A stretch of DNA of 64,000 nucleotides from Microbacterium enclense (GTDB lineage Bacteria; Actinomycetota; Actinomycetes; Actinomycetales; Microbacteriaceae), in assembly GCA_038182865.1 (NCBI GenBank), contig CP116226.1:4203485-4267484 (forward strand), read 5' to 3'. Both the position numbers and the translations under genes were made by a program. The notes under the pieces are model-generated. The model did no database searches. It worked only from the letters and a program-made list of their open reading frames with translations, and was not told where the DNA came from. This document shows, one piece after another, positions 49,243 through 57,085 of this stretch (position 1 is its first letter; each line of letters begins with the position of its first letter).

Positions 49243-50775
49243 TCAGATTCCGCCGTCGACCGAGCGCGGGTAGGCGATCGGCTCGTCGGGGACGAGCACC
49301 TCGGTGTCGCGGTTCAGGCTCTCGCCGCGGAAGAACGGCTTCGATGCCGGCACAAGGTACCAGATCACCATGAGGACGACGCCGATGGCCAGGGCACCGA
49401 TGCCGACGACGAACGTGCCACCGATTCCGAGCAGCACCGTGTTGCCGTACTCGGGATCCCACATGTCGATCGCCGACTGGATGAAGGCGTACGTGAGCAT
49501 GAGCGCACCGAGCAGGGGCAGGATGCCGCGGTAGACGAGGTTCTTACCCGAGGAGAACAGGTCGCGTCGGTAATACCAGACGCACGCGTAGCCCGTCATG
49601 GCGTAGTAGAACGCGATCGCGAGACCGAGCGACAGGATGGAATCCTGCAGGATGTTGTCGCTGATGATGGTCATCCCGATGTAGTACACGCTCGCCACGA
49701 TCCCCATGACGAGAGTGGAGAACGACGGCGTCTTGAAGCGCGGGTGTACCGACTGGAATCGCTCGGGCAGAGCCTTGTACGCGGCCATCGCGAGCGTGCC
49801 GCGAGCGGTCGGCAGAATGGTCGTCTGCGTCGACGACACGGCAGAGATGAGCACCGCCACGATGAGGATCCACGCGAAGGGACCGAACAGGCCGTCCTTC
49901 AGCGCGAGGAAGACGTCGTCGGCGTTCTCGGGGTTGGCCAATCCCGCGCCGTCCTCGCCGACGCCGGCGTACATCATCGCGGCCACGGTCACGCTGACGT
50001 AGGTGCCCAGAAGGATCACCGTGGTGAGCAACGCCGCCCGCCCCGGGATACGCTTCGGGTCCTTCGTCTCCTCATTCAGCGCGAGGCAGGTGTCCCAGCC
50101 CCAGTAGATGAACAGCGCCAGGAGAACGGCCTCCGTGAACCCGCTCCAGTCGGTGAAACCGAGGGGGTTGAACCATGCGAGGTCGAACGGCGTGGGGTTG
50201 GGCGCGGTGCCGTCGAAGAACTTCCAGAGCGCCACGATCACGAACAACGCGAGCACCACGTACTGGACGGCCAGGAGGACGTTCTGGATGCGTTCGCCGA
50301 TCTCGACGCCCCGGTAGCTGACGTAGGTCATGGCCGCGATGAAGGCCACCCCCGTGGCGGTCACGAGCGGGACGTTCTCGGCGAGGGAGCCGTCGCCGAT
50401 GAGCGACCACAGGTAGATGCCGGCGATCTGCGACAGGTTCGCCAAGACCACCATGCCTGCGACGGCGACGCCCCAACCCCCCATCCAGCCCACCCACGGG
50501 CCGAACGCCTTCGTCCCCCAGGTGAAGGTGGTGCCGCAATCGGGCACCTCGTTGTTGAGTTCGCGATACGCGAAGGCGATGAACAGCATCGGGATGAACG
50601 CCACCACGAAGGCGATCGGCGCCTGCGCACCGACGGCGACGACGACGAAACCGAGGGTGGCGACAAGGGAGTAGACGGGGGCGGTGGATGCCAGGCCGAT
50701 GACGGTCGAACCCCAGAGCCCGAGGGTCCCGGTGGCCAGTCCCTTGCCCGACGTCCGTTCGGGAGCGGAGGTCAT
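49243..50775 (-). CDS. APC-superfamily amino-acid permease
   Basis: A 510-residue transporter with twelve membrane helices and the LeuT-type inverted repeat. STAPVYSLVATLG in helix 1 has the unwound, glycine-poor substrate region, and FTWGTKAFGPWVGWMGGWG near residue 85 is the APC signature. It is related to basic or neutral amino-acid and polyamine permeases; the exact substrate is unknown. ATG 50775 (MTSAPERTSG) is set by the -10 six bases upstream. It is convergent with the asparaginase gene, which is suggestive of amino-acid uptake but not proof. Confidence 0.88.
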   Translation of the reverse strand: MTSAPERTSGKGLATGTLGLWGSTVIGLASTAPVYSLVATLGFVVVAVGAQAPIAFVVAFIPMLFIAFAYRELNNEVPDCGTTFTWGTKAFGPWVGWMGGWGVAVAGMVVLANLSQIAGIYLWSLIGDGSLAENVPLVTATGVAFIAAMTYVSYRGVEIGERIQNVLLAVQYVVLALFVIVALWKFFDGTAPNPTPFDLAWFNPLGFTDWSGFTEAVLLALFIYWGWDTCLALNEETKDPKRIPGRAALLTTVILLGTYVSVTVAAMMYAGVGEDGAGLANPENADDVFLALKDGLFGPFAWILIVAVLISAVSSTQTTILPTARGTLAMAAYKALPERFQSVHPRFKTPSFSTLVMGIVASVYYIGMTIISDNILQDSILSLGLAIAFYYAMTGYACVWYYRRDLFSSGKNLVYRGILPLLGALMLTYAFIQSAIDMWDPEYGNTVLLGIGGTFVVGIGALAIGVVLMVIWYLVPASKPFFRGESLNRDTEVLVPDEPIAYPRSVDGGI

Positions 50776-50811
50776 ATGCCGAACGTAGAATCCGCGGGTC
50801 ACCGCGGTCAA
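50776..50811 (-). promoter_or_regulatory. Promoter of the APC permease gene
   Basis: -35 TTGACC (complement of 50806-50811), 18-base spacer, -10 TACGTT (complement of 50782-50787), six bases, ATG 50775. It is one of the few promoters here with both hexamers, and again leaderless. Confidence 0.7.
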
Positions 50812-50821
50812 GAGCGAATTC

Positions 50822-51595
50822 TCAGGAAGCGCTGCGGTGGACGTCCAGCACGATGATCGTGATGTTGTCGCGTCCGCCGTTCTCCAACGCTGCAGCCATC
50901 ATCGCCTCGACCGCCTCGGCCGGGTCGCTGTTCGCCTCGAGGAAGTGTTTGATCCCGAAGTCGGTGAGTTCTTTGGTCAACCCGTCGGAGCACACGACGA
51001 AGCGGTCGCCGTCGAGGACATCGAGACGCAGGTAGTCCGGTTTGACGCTGTCGCTGGGCCCGACGGCCCGGGTGATCACGTTGCCGTACGGGTGGTTCTC
51101 GGCCTCTTCGGGGCTCAACCGTCCCGCAGCGATGAGTTCTTGGACGACCGAGTGGTCGGTCGTGACCTGCACGATCTCGTCGTCGCGCAGGAGGTACACG
51201 CGCGAGTCGCCGATGTTCAGCGTGACCCAGTGCGGCTCCTCCGACCCCGTCTCGAGGTACAGGCCGGTCAGCGTGGTGCCGGTCCCCTCGTCCGTCGTCT
51301 CGGGGTGAGCGACGATGTCCTTCACCGCGCGCGAGAGCGCCTTCTCGATGTGTCGCGGCGACACCGTTCCACCACTCACGACGGCGCGGAGGCGGTCGAC
51401 CGTGCTCGCGCTCGCGATCTCTCCCCCAAGGTGTCCGCCCATGCCGTCGGCGACGACGAACAGCGGGTAGTCGGCGAGCACGGCGTCCTGGTTGACCTCG
51501 CGGCGCTTGCCCGTGTCGGTGCTCGCGGCCCACGAGAGATCGAGCGTCGTCCCCGACAGCGAAACGGTACGCGTATGCGTGGTCACCTCGGGCAC
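50822..51595 (-). CDS. PP2C-family serine/threonine protein phosphatase
   Basis: A 257-residue Mg/Mn-dependent phosphatase of the bacterial PstP/Stp type, usually paired with PASTA kinases. The metal-binding aspartates are visible in NQDAVLAD, VVADGMGGHLGGE, GDSRVYLLR and the C-terminal ENGGRDNITIIV. There is no membrane anchor, so it is cytosolic. GTG 51595 has GGAGG seven bases before. The partner kinase is not in the window. Confidence 0.92.
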   Translation of the reverse strand: MPEVTTHTRTVSLSGTTLDLSWAASTDTGKRREVNQDAVLADYPLFVVADGMGGHLGGEIASASTVDRLRAVVSGGTVSPRHIEKALSRAVKDIVAHPETTDEGTGTTLTGLYLETGSEEPHWVTLNIGDSRVYLLRDDEIVQVTTDHSVVQELIAAGRLSPEEAENHPYGNVITRAVGPSDSVKPDYLRLDVLDGDRFVVCSDGLTKELTDFGIKHFLEANSDPAEAVEAMMAAALENGGRDNITIIVLDVHRSAS

Positions 51596-51713
51596 GACAG
51601 ATCCTCCGGTTGGCCGACAGCTACGCCGGCGGGAGCGCACGGCCCTGCCATCCTAGTGGACGCCTCCCCGCGCTCCGGGGCAGCGCCGCGCCTCGCCCGG
51701 TCGCACATCCGTG

Positions 51714-52694
51714 TCATCCCGCTGCCGGATCCGCCGGGATGCCCAGGATGCCGTCGATCTCGGCGAGGTCATCCGCGCTCGCCGTCCACGCCGTCGCCGC
51801 TGCGGCGTTCGCACGCACCTGCTCGGAACTGGTCGCTCCCGCGATGACGCTCGAGACGAGCGGGTTCGCGAGGAACCAGGCGAAGGTCGCCTCGAGCATG
51901 GTGATGCCGCGATCGTCACAGAACGACTGGTACCGCTCGAGCGCGTCCCAGGGCGCATCTCGCCACAGGTGGGGACGCTGGCGCATGATCCGACTGCCCT
52001 CGGGACCTCCCTCGCGCGTGAACTTCCCCGTCAGGAGACCATTGTGGAGGGGGAAGAACGGCAGGAACCCCAGGCCGAAGCGATCGACGGCCGGCAGGAC
52101 CTCTCTCTCGGCGGCGCGAGCCAGCAGGCTGTACTGGTTCTGAGACGAGACGAACCTGACGTCCCCCGCCGAGTAGTCGGCTTCGGCGATCTGCCACCCC
52201 GCGAAGTTGGAGTGGCCGATGTAACGGACCTTGCCCTCCCGCACCAGGTCGGCGAGAGCGTCGAGCGTCTCGTCGACCGGTGTCGAAGGGTCGGGGGTGT
52301 GCAGCTGGTACAGGTCGATCCAGTCGGTCCGGAGCCGTCGGAGGGACCCCTCGACCGAGCGACGGATCGACGTGCGGGATGCCTTCGCACCCCCGAGGAC
52401 ACCGGGGGCGAGGTCGGCGTGGCCGAACTTGGTCGCGAGCACGACCTCGTCGCGACGCCCCTGCAGGGCCTCTCCCATCAGCGTCTCGGAGAGGCCGAAC
52501 TCCCGTCCGTAGACGTCGGCCGTGTCGAGGAAGGTCACGCCCGCATCCAGAGCGGCATCCAGGACCGCGCGCGTGCCTTCCAGCGTCTCGGTGGGCGTTC
52601 CCGCGCGGCCGAAGTTGTTGCATCCGAGACCGACAGCCGACACCCGTAGCCCTGATCGTCCGACCCGTCGTTGAGGAAGTGAGGAGCTCGTCAT
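51714..52694 (-). CDS. Aldo/keto reductase
   Basis: A 326-residue barrel oxidoreductase. Asp and Tyr are in DTADVYGREFGLSE, the catalytic Lys in VVLATKFGHAD and the His in YQLHTPDP; the C-terminal PLVSSVIAGATSSEQV binds NADPH. It falls nearer the YghZ/YajO-like groups than the AKR5-like reductase at 17530-18351. The substrate is unknown. The TACCGT six bases before ATG 52694 settles the start, 82 codons inside a longer open frame. Confidence 0.9.
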   Translation of the reverse strand: MTSSSLPQRRVGRSGLRVSAVGLGCNNFGRAGTPTETLEGTRAVLDAALDAGVTFLDTADVYGREFGLSETLMGEALQGRRDEVVLATKFGHADLAPGVLGGAKASRTSIRRSVEGSLRRLRTDWIDLYQLHTPDPSTPVDETLDALADLVREGKVRYIGHSNFAGWQIAEADYSAGDVRFVSSQNQYSLLARAAEREVLPAVDRFGLGFLPFFPLHNGLLTGKFTREGGPEGSRIMRQRPHLWRDAPWDALERYQSFCDDRGITMLEATFAWFLANPLVSSVIAGATSSEQVRANAAAATAWTASADDLAEIDGILGIPADPAAG

Positions 52695-52706
52695 CCCTCC
52701 ACGGTA
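52695..52706 (-). promoter_or_regulatory. -10 element deciding the aldo/keto reductase start
   Basis: TACCGT (complement of 52701-52706), six bases GGAGGG, ATG 52694. Confidence 0.65.
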
Positions 52707-52718
52707 GCCCGGTGAACG

Positions 52719-52754
52719 ACGACGGGCTCCCCACCGGAGTGGAGAGCCCGTCGT
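52719..52754 (-). terminator. Terminator after the DUF5684-like gene
   Basis: ACGACGGGCTC (52719-52729) and GAGCCCGTCGT (52744-52754) form a perfect eleven-base stem with a 14-base loop, four bases beyond the stop of the gene at 52759. Confidence 0.75.
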
Positions 52755-52758
52755 GTGA

Positions 52759-53493
52759 TCAGACCTGCGGACCGGCCGGAGGAGCCGGCGGCGGCGGAGT
52801 CGTGCCCGTGGCCGGCGGAGCCGGCGGGGGCGGAGTGGCACCGGATGCCGGCGGAGCCGGCGGCGGCGGAGTGGCACCGGCGGGCGGGTAGCTCGGCGAC
52901 TGCGGAGCCGAGTAGCCCTGCGACGGCGCGGCGTATCCACCGGCGTTCACACCCGACACCTGCTGGGCGGGCTGCACCGGGATGCCGTTCCACACCGTCT
53001 TGTCGGCGAGGAAGGACGAGCCCCACGGCGACGGCGACGCCGCGGTCGGGTTCCAGCGGGCACTGCCGAAGGCGAGGATACCGAGGTAGATCAGCACACC
53101 GAGCGGGCCCAGGATGAAGAGCAGGAGGATGGGCCATTCCTTGCCGAACTTCGCGTTCACACGCACCGACGCCATGATCATCACCACGGCGAAGGCGGTG
53201 CCCGAGAAGATGTTCAGGATCGGGATGAACGAGGCCACGAGCACACCGAGGATGACCCACGGCGAGACGTCGCCGAGCTTGGCGTACACGAGGTAGTTGT
53301 AGAACGGCACCCAGGCGCGCCACTTGCCCTCGACGCCGGCCTTTTCGAAGACCTTCATCAGCAGGAAGGCGCCGATGACGTAGCCGATCAGGCCGACGAC
53401 GGCGAAGATGGCGTAGAAGACGCCAAGGAATGCCGCTGCCGCGGCATCCGACGCCCCATACGGGTCGCTATACGCGAGGTGAAGGATGTTCAC
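52759..53493 (-). CDS. DUF5684-like membrane protein with proline-rich repeat tail
   Basis: A 244-residue protein with four helices in the first 150 residues (GVFYAIFAVVGLIGYVIGA; a WVPFYNYLVYAKLG loop typical of DUF5684/signal-peptidase-like small membrane proteins; then two more), followed by a Gly/Pro/Ala-rich tail that ends in three 12-residue PPPPAPPA repeats. The tail is probably disordered and on the cell surface or in the cytoplasm; topology cannot be fixed. GTG 53493 has AAAGGA before it. Confidence 0.75.
   Translation of the reverse strand: MNILHLAYSDPYGASDAAAAAFLGVFYAIFAVVGLIGYVIGAFLLMKVFEKAGVEGKWRAWVPFYNYLVYAKLGDVSPWVILGVLVASFIPILNIFSGTAFAVVMIMASVRVNAKFGKEWPILLLFILGPLGVLIYLGILAFGSARWNPTAASPSPWGSSFLADKTVWNGIPVQPAQQVSGVNAGGYAAPSQGYSAPQSPSYPPAGATPPPPAPPASGATPPPPAPPATGTTPPPPAPPAGPQV
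52781..52888 (-). repeat. Three 36-base tandem repeats encoding PPPPAPP units
   Basis: Repeat units begin at 52781, 52817 and 52853, with period 36, and differ at only a few bases. They encode three copies of a 12-residue unit with PPPPAPPA. Likely to vary in copy number between strains. Confidence 0.85.
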
Positions 53494-53536
53494 GTCGATC
53501 CTTTCGGACGGGTGATAGCGCGGATGCTCAGCGCCA

Positions 53537-53551
53537 GCGGGAACTTCCCGC
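53537..53551. promoter_or_regulatory. Palindrome in the leader of the DUF5684-like gene
   Basis: GCGGGAA (53537-53543), C, TTCCCGC (53545-53551): a perfect 15-base palindrome in the 111-base gap between this gene and yaaA. It may be an operator or a small hairpin of the 5' leader; a -10-like TACCAT lies just upstream of it on the coding strand. Confidence 0.45.
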
Positions 53552-53604
53552 GGGTGACATGGTAGCGAACCTGAGTGTTCCCTGATACACCCCACGCCCG
53601 TGTG

Positions 53605-54354
53605 CTAGGAGAACAGTGCGATCTCTCCGGATCCGGTCTCGAGAACCGGCCAGCCGGCCCCCGACGCCCACGCGAGGAGATCCTCCCGTGAAACGATCGT
53701 CGGCCGTGTCACGGCCAGGGCTCGGACCAGCTCGCCCTTGGTGCGCTTGTTGAAGTGATTCAGGGCTCGCACGGGCGCATCTCCCCCGCCCGTGACGACG
53801 CGTACGTACGCGCTCTCGACTCCGTCCGGGATCGGCCCCAGCGCCGCGTACGCCTCCGACCGCAGATCGAGGACGAAGTCGGGCGCAGCCTCGCTCAGCG
53901 CGCTGGTCACGGCCGCGCTCCACACCCGGCGGAGCGCGGGAAGCCCCGGGAGCGAGGTCGAGGCGGCCAGGCGATAGGCCGGGATGCCGTCGAGCGCACC
54001 GACAGGCCCGAACGGCGCCGAGTGAACGGCCACGTGAGCACCGAGCCACGCGCGCGCTTGAGCGTCGAGGCTTGCGGAATCGAGCGCATCGAAGAGGACA
54101 CCCGTGTAGCGGTCGATCGCGGGGAGCGTGGGAGCCCCGCGCAGGACCGCGTTGTCGTCGATCTCGTGACGTCTCCTCGGACTGAGCTTCAACACCCGCG
54201 CGGCAGTCTCTTCATCTCCGCTCAGGGCGACCAGGGCATCGACGACGGCAAGGCGCTGCGGCGAGAGAGACGGGAAACCCAGTGCGGCGAGATCGAAGGG
54301 AGTTCCGGTGCCGCCGGGGCGTTTCGTTTCAGAGGGTGGGAGGAGGACCAACAT
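53605..54354 (-). CDS. yaaA: Peroxide-stress protein YaaA (DUF328)
   Basis: A 249-residue member of the YaaA family, DNA-binding proteins that limit free iron and oxidative DNA damage in E. coli. LLPPSETK at the N-terminus and NHFNKRTKGELVRAL near the C-terminus are the family signatures, with DLRSEAY between them. A longer upstream frame is not conserved; ATG 54354 starts right at the family's N-terminus and has GGAAG before it. It lies just downstream of the ATP synthase terminator. Confidence 0.9.
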   Translation of the reverse strand: MLVLLPPSETKRPGGTGTPFDLAALGFPSLSPQRLAVVDALVALSGDEETAARVLKLSPRRRHEIDDNAVLRGAPTLPAIDRYTGVLFDALDSASLDAQARAWLGAHVAVHSAPFGPVGALDGIPAYRLAASTSLPGLPALRRVWSAAVTSALSEAAPDFVLDLRSEAYAALGPIPDGVESAYVRVVTGGGDAPVRALNHFNKRTKGELVRALAVTRPTIVSREDLLAWASGAGWPVLETGSGEIALFS

Positions 54355-54377
54355 GGGACAACTTCCGGGAAATGACC

Positions 54378-54413
54378 GACGCGCGTCACCCGGCGAACCG
54401 GGTGACGCGCGTC
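54378..54413 (-). terminator. Strong terminator of the ATP synthase operon
   Basis: Perfect 16-base inverted repeat 54378-54393 / 54398-54413 with a four-base loop, which reads TTCG on the transcribed strand (a UUCG tetraloop in RNA). It lies 15 bases after the atpC stop and has TCATTTCC following. Confidence 0.85.
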
Positions 54414-54427
54414 GTGAGGGTCGGACG

Positions 54428-54688
54428 TCAGGAGACGAGCGCGGCGTTTCCGGCCACGATCGTGAGCTCGTCGTTCGCCATCGACAGGAAGCCGTCCTGC
54501 GCGTTCGCGAGGACTTTCGTGCCGTCGGCGCGAGTGATGCGGACCTCGCCCTGAGCGAGGATCGCCAGCACCGGCTCGTGGCCCTGCATGAAACCGATCT
54601 CGCCCTCGACCGTCTTGGCGACGACGAGCGATGCCTCACCCGTCCACACCTCGGCGTCCGCCGAGACCAGGCTCACGCGAAGTGCCAT
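54428..54688 (-). CDS. atpC: ATP synthase epsilon subunit
   Basis: Central-stalk subunit that couples rotation and inhibits ATP hydrolysis. The 86 residues comprise the N-terminal beta-sandwich (VSLVSADAEVWTGEA to GEIGFMQGHEPVLAIL) only; the C-terminal helical hairpin of E. coli epsilon (139 residues) is missing, as is usual in this family of actinobacteria, so inhibition must work differently. One base separates it from the atpD stop. Confidence 0.94.
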   Translation of the reverse strand: MALRVSLVSADAEVWTGEASLVVAKTVEGEIGFMQGHEPVLAILAQGEVRITRADGTKVLANAQDGFLSMANDELTIVAGNAALVS

Positions 54689-54689
54689 C

Positions 54690-56138
54690 TCAGCCGTTCT
54701 CCTTCTGGATCTGCGCCCACTTGGCCTCGACGTCGCCGATACCGCCGACGTTGAAGAACGCCTGCTCCGCGACGTGGTCGAAGTCGCCCTTGACGATCGC
54801 GTCGAACGACTCGATGGTCTCCTTGATCGGGACCGTGGAGCCCTCGACACCGGTGAACTTCTTGGCCATGTAGGTGTTCTGCGAGAGGAACTGCTGGATG
54901 CGGCGTGCACGCGACACGACGATCTTGTCCTCTTCGGAGAGCTCGTCGACACCGAGGATCGCGATGATCTCCTGCAGTTCCTTGTTCTTCTGCAGGATCT
55001 GCTTCACGGCGGTGGCCACGCGGTAGTGGTCGGCGCCGATGTAGCGCGGGTCGAGGATGCGGCTCGTCGACGTGAGCGGGTCGATGGCCGGGTACAGACC
55101 CTTCGATGCGATCTCACGCGAGAGCTCGGTGGTGGCATCGAGGTGCGCGAACGTGGTCGCGGGAGCCGGGTCGGTGTAGTCGTCGGCGGGCACGTAGATC
55201 GCCTGCAGCGAGGTGATCGAGTGACCACGCGTCGAGGTGATGCGCTCCTGGAGCACACCCATCTCGTCGGCGAGGTTCGGCTGGTAGCCCACGGCGGAGG
55301 GCATGCGACCGAGCAGCGTCGAGACCTCGGAACCGGCCTGGGTGAAGCGGAAGATGTTGTCGATGAACAACAGCACGTCCTGCTTCTGCACGTCGCGGAA
55401 GTACTCCGCCATCGTCAGGGCCGAGAGGGCGACGCGCAGACGCGTCCCCGGCGGCTCGTCCATCTGGCCGAAGACGAGGGCGGTCTTGTCGAAGACACCC
55501 GCCTCTTCCATCTCGCCGATGAGGTCGTTGCCCTCACGGGTGCGCTCGCCGACACCGGCGAACACCGACACACCACCGTGGTCCTGTGCGACGCGCTGGA
55601 TCATCTCCTGGATGAGGACCGTCTTGCCGACGCCGGCACCACCGAAGAGGCCGATCTTTCCGCCCTGGACGTAGGGGGTCAGGAGGTCGATCGACTTGAT
55701 GCCGGTCTCGAACATCTCGGTCTTGGACTCGAGCTGGTCGAAGCTGGGCGCCTTGCGGTGGATACCCCAGCGCTCGGTGATCTCGACCTGCTCGCCGGGA
55801 GCAGCGTTGAGCACCTCGCCGGTGACGTCGAAGACCTTGCCCTTGGTGACGTCACCGACGGGCACCGAGATGGGGCCGCCGGTGTCGCGCACGTCCTGGC
55901 CGCGGACGATGCCGTCAGTCGGCTTCAGGGCGATGGCGCGGACGAGGTCGTCACCGAGGTGCTGCGCGACCTCGAGGGTGATCTCGGTCGACTCGTCACC
56001 GATGGTGATGGTGGTCTTCAGCGCGTTGTAGATCTCGGGGATCGCGTCATGCGGGAACTCGATGTCGACGACCGGGCCGGTGACGCGCGCGACGCGTCCG
56101 ACGACGCCCGCGTCGGTCTTCTCGGCGGTGAGGCTCAT
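54690..56138 (-). CDS. atpD: ATP synthase beta subunit
   Basis: Catalytic F1 subunit. Walker A GGAGVGKT lies near residue 165, with the catalytic Glu in GERTREGND, Walker B in VLLFIDNIFRF and the DELSEEDK helix (DELSEED motif) near 395. 482 residues. ATG 56138 has GGAGAGAAG upstream. It overlaps the operon pattern atpA-atpG-atpD-atpC read leftward. Confidence 0.98.
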   Translation of the reverse strand: MSLTAEKTDAGVVGRVARVTGPVVDIEFPHDAIPEIYNALKTTITIGDESTEITLEVAQHLGDDLVRAIALKPTDGIVRGQDVRDTGGPISVPVGDVTKGKVFDVTGEVLNAAPGEQVEITERWGIHRKAPSFDQLESKTEMFETGIKSIDLLTPYVQGGKIGLFGGAGVGKTVLIQEMIQRVAQDHGGVSVFAGVGERTREGNDLIGEMEEAGVFDKTALVFGQMDEPPGTRLRVALSALTMAEYFRDVQKQDVLLFIDNIFRFTQAGSEVSTLLGRMPSAVGYQPNLADEMGVLQERITSTRGHSITSLQAIYVPADDYTDPAPATTFAHLDATTELSREIASKGLYPAIDPLTSTSRILDPRYIGADHYRVATAVKQILQKNKELQEIIAILGVDELSEEDKIVVSRARRIQQFLSQNTYMAKKFTGVEGSTVPIKETIESFDAIVKGDFDHVAEQAFFNVGGIGDVEAKWAQIQKENG

Positions 56139-56160
56139 GGCTTCTTCTCTCCTTGGGAAC

Positions 56161-57060
56161 TTACTTGCCGGATGCCAGGGCATCGGCGCCGCCGACGATC
56201 TCGGCGATCTGCTGCGTGATCTCCGCCTGACGCGCATTGTTGCGCAGACGGGTGTAGTCGGTGATGAGCTTGTCGGCGTTGTCGCTGGCCGACTTCATCG
56301 CCTTCTGCGTCGCGGCGTGCTTGGCCGCCGACGACTGCAGGAGAGCGTTGAAGATTCGGCTCTGCACGTAGACCGGCAGGAGCGCGTCGAGCACGGTCTC
56401 TGCATCGGGCTCGAACTCGTACAGCGGGTAGATCTCGGACTGGGCCGGGGCCTCGTCGGCCTCGATCACTTCGAGCGGAAGCAGGCGCACGGACTCCGGC
56501 GACTGCGTCATCATGCTGACGAAACGGTTGTAGACGAGGTGGATCTCGTCGACGCCCTCGTTGTCTCCCCCCGCGCGGTACGCCTTGAGCACCGCGGCCG
56601 AGATCTCTTCCGCCGTCGAGAACTGCGGAGTGTCGGTGTCGCCGACCCACTGCTCGATGCTCGGCATACGGCGGAACTGGAAGTACCCGACGGCCTTGCG
56701 CCCGACGAGGTAGAAGACGACCTCTTTCCCCTGCGACCGGAGCAACTCGGCCAGCTCGAGACCCTCGCGGAGGATCTGCGAGTTGAAGGCACCGGCAAGA
56801 CCGCGGTCGGAGGTGAAGATGACCACGGCCGAGCGGCGGATGTTCTCGCGCTCGGTCGTGAGCGGGTGGTCGACGGACGAGTACGTGGCCACCGCGGAGA
56901 CGGCGTTCGTCACGGCCCGCGCGAAGGGCGATGCCGCGCGCACACGCGCCATCGCCTTCTGAATGCGCGAGGCCGCGATGAGTTCCATCGCTTTGGTGAT
57001 CTTCTTGGTCGTCTGAGCAGAACTGATCTTCTGCTTGTAGACCCGCAGTTGTGCGCCCAT
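56161..57060 (-). CDS. atpG: ATP synthase gamma subunit
   Basis: Rotating shaft of F1. The N-terminal helix (RVYKQKISSAQTTKKITKAMELIAASRI) and the C-terminal helix (SASDNADKLITDYTRLRNNARQAEITQQI) of the coiled coil are both well conserved. 299 residues; an insertion of 10-15 residues near 195-210 (DEAPAQSEIYPLYEF) is typical of actinobacteria. Confidence 0.97.
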   Translation of the reverse strand: MGAQLRVYKQKISSAQTTKKITKAMELIAASRIQKAMARVRAASPFARAVTNAVSAVATYSSVDHPLTTERENIRRSAVVIFTSDRGLAGAFNSQILREGLELAELLRSQGKEVVFYLVGRKAVGYFQFRRMPSIEQWVGDTDTPQFSTAEEISAAVLKAYRAGGDNEGVDEIHLVYNRFVSMMTQSPESVRLLPLEVIEADEAPAQSEIYPLYEFEPDAETVLDALLPVYVQSRIFNALLQSSAAKHAATQKAMKSASDNADKLITDYTRLRNNARQAEITQQIAEIVGGADALASGK

Positions 57061-57085
57061 GATTTACGTTCTCGTGTCGTCGCTC

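Noticed and set aside
52781..52888. Regular 36-base repeats that might be a CRISPR array
   Set aside because: The units are contiguous without unique spacers and lie in frame inside a coding sequence for a proline-rich tail.
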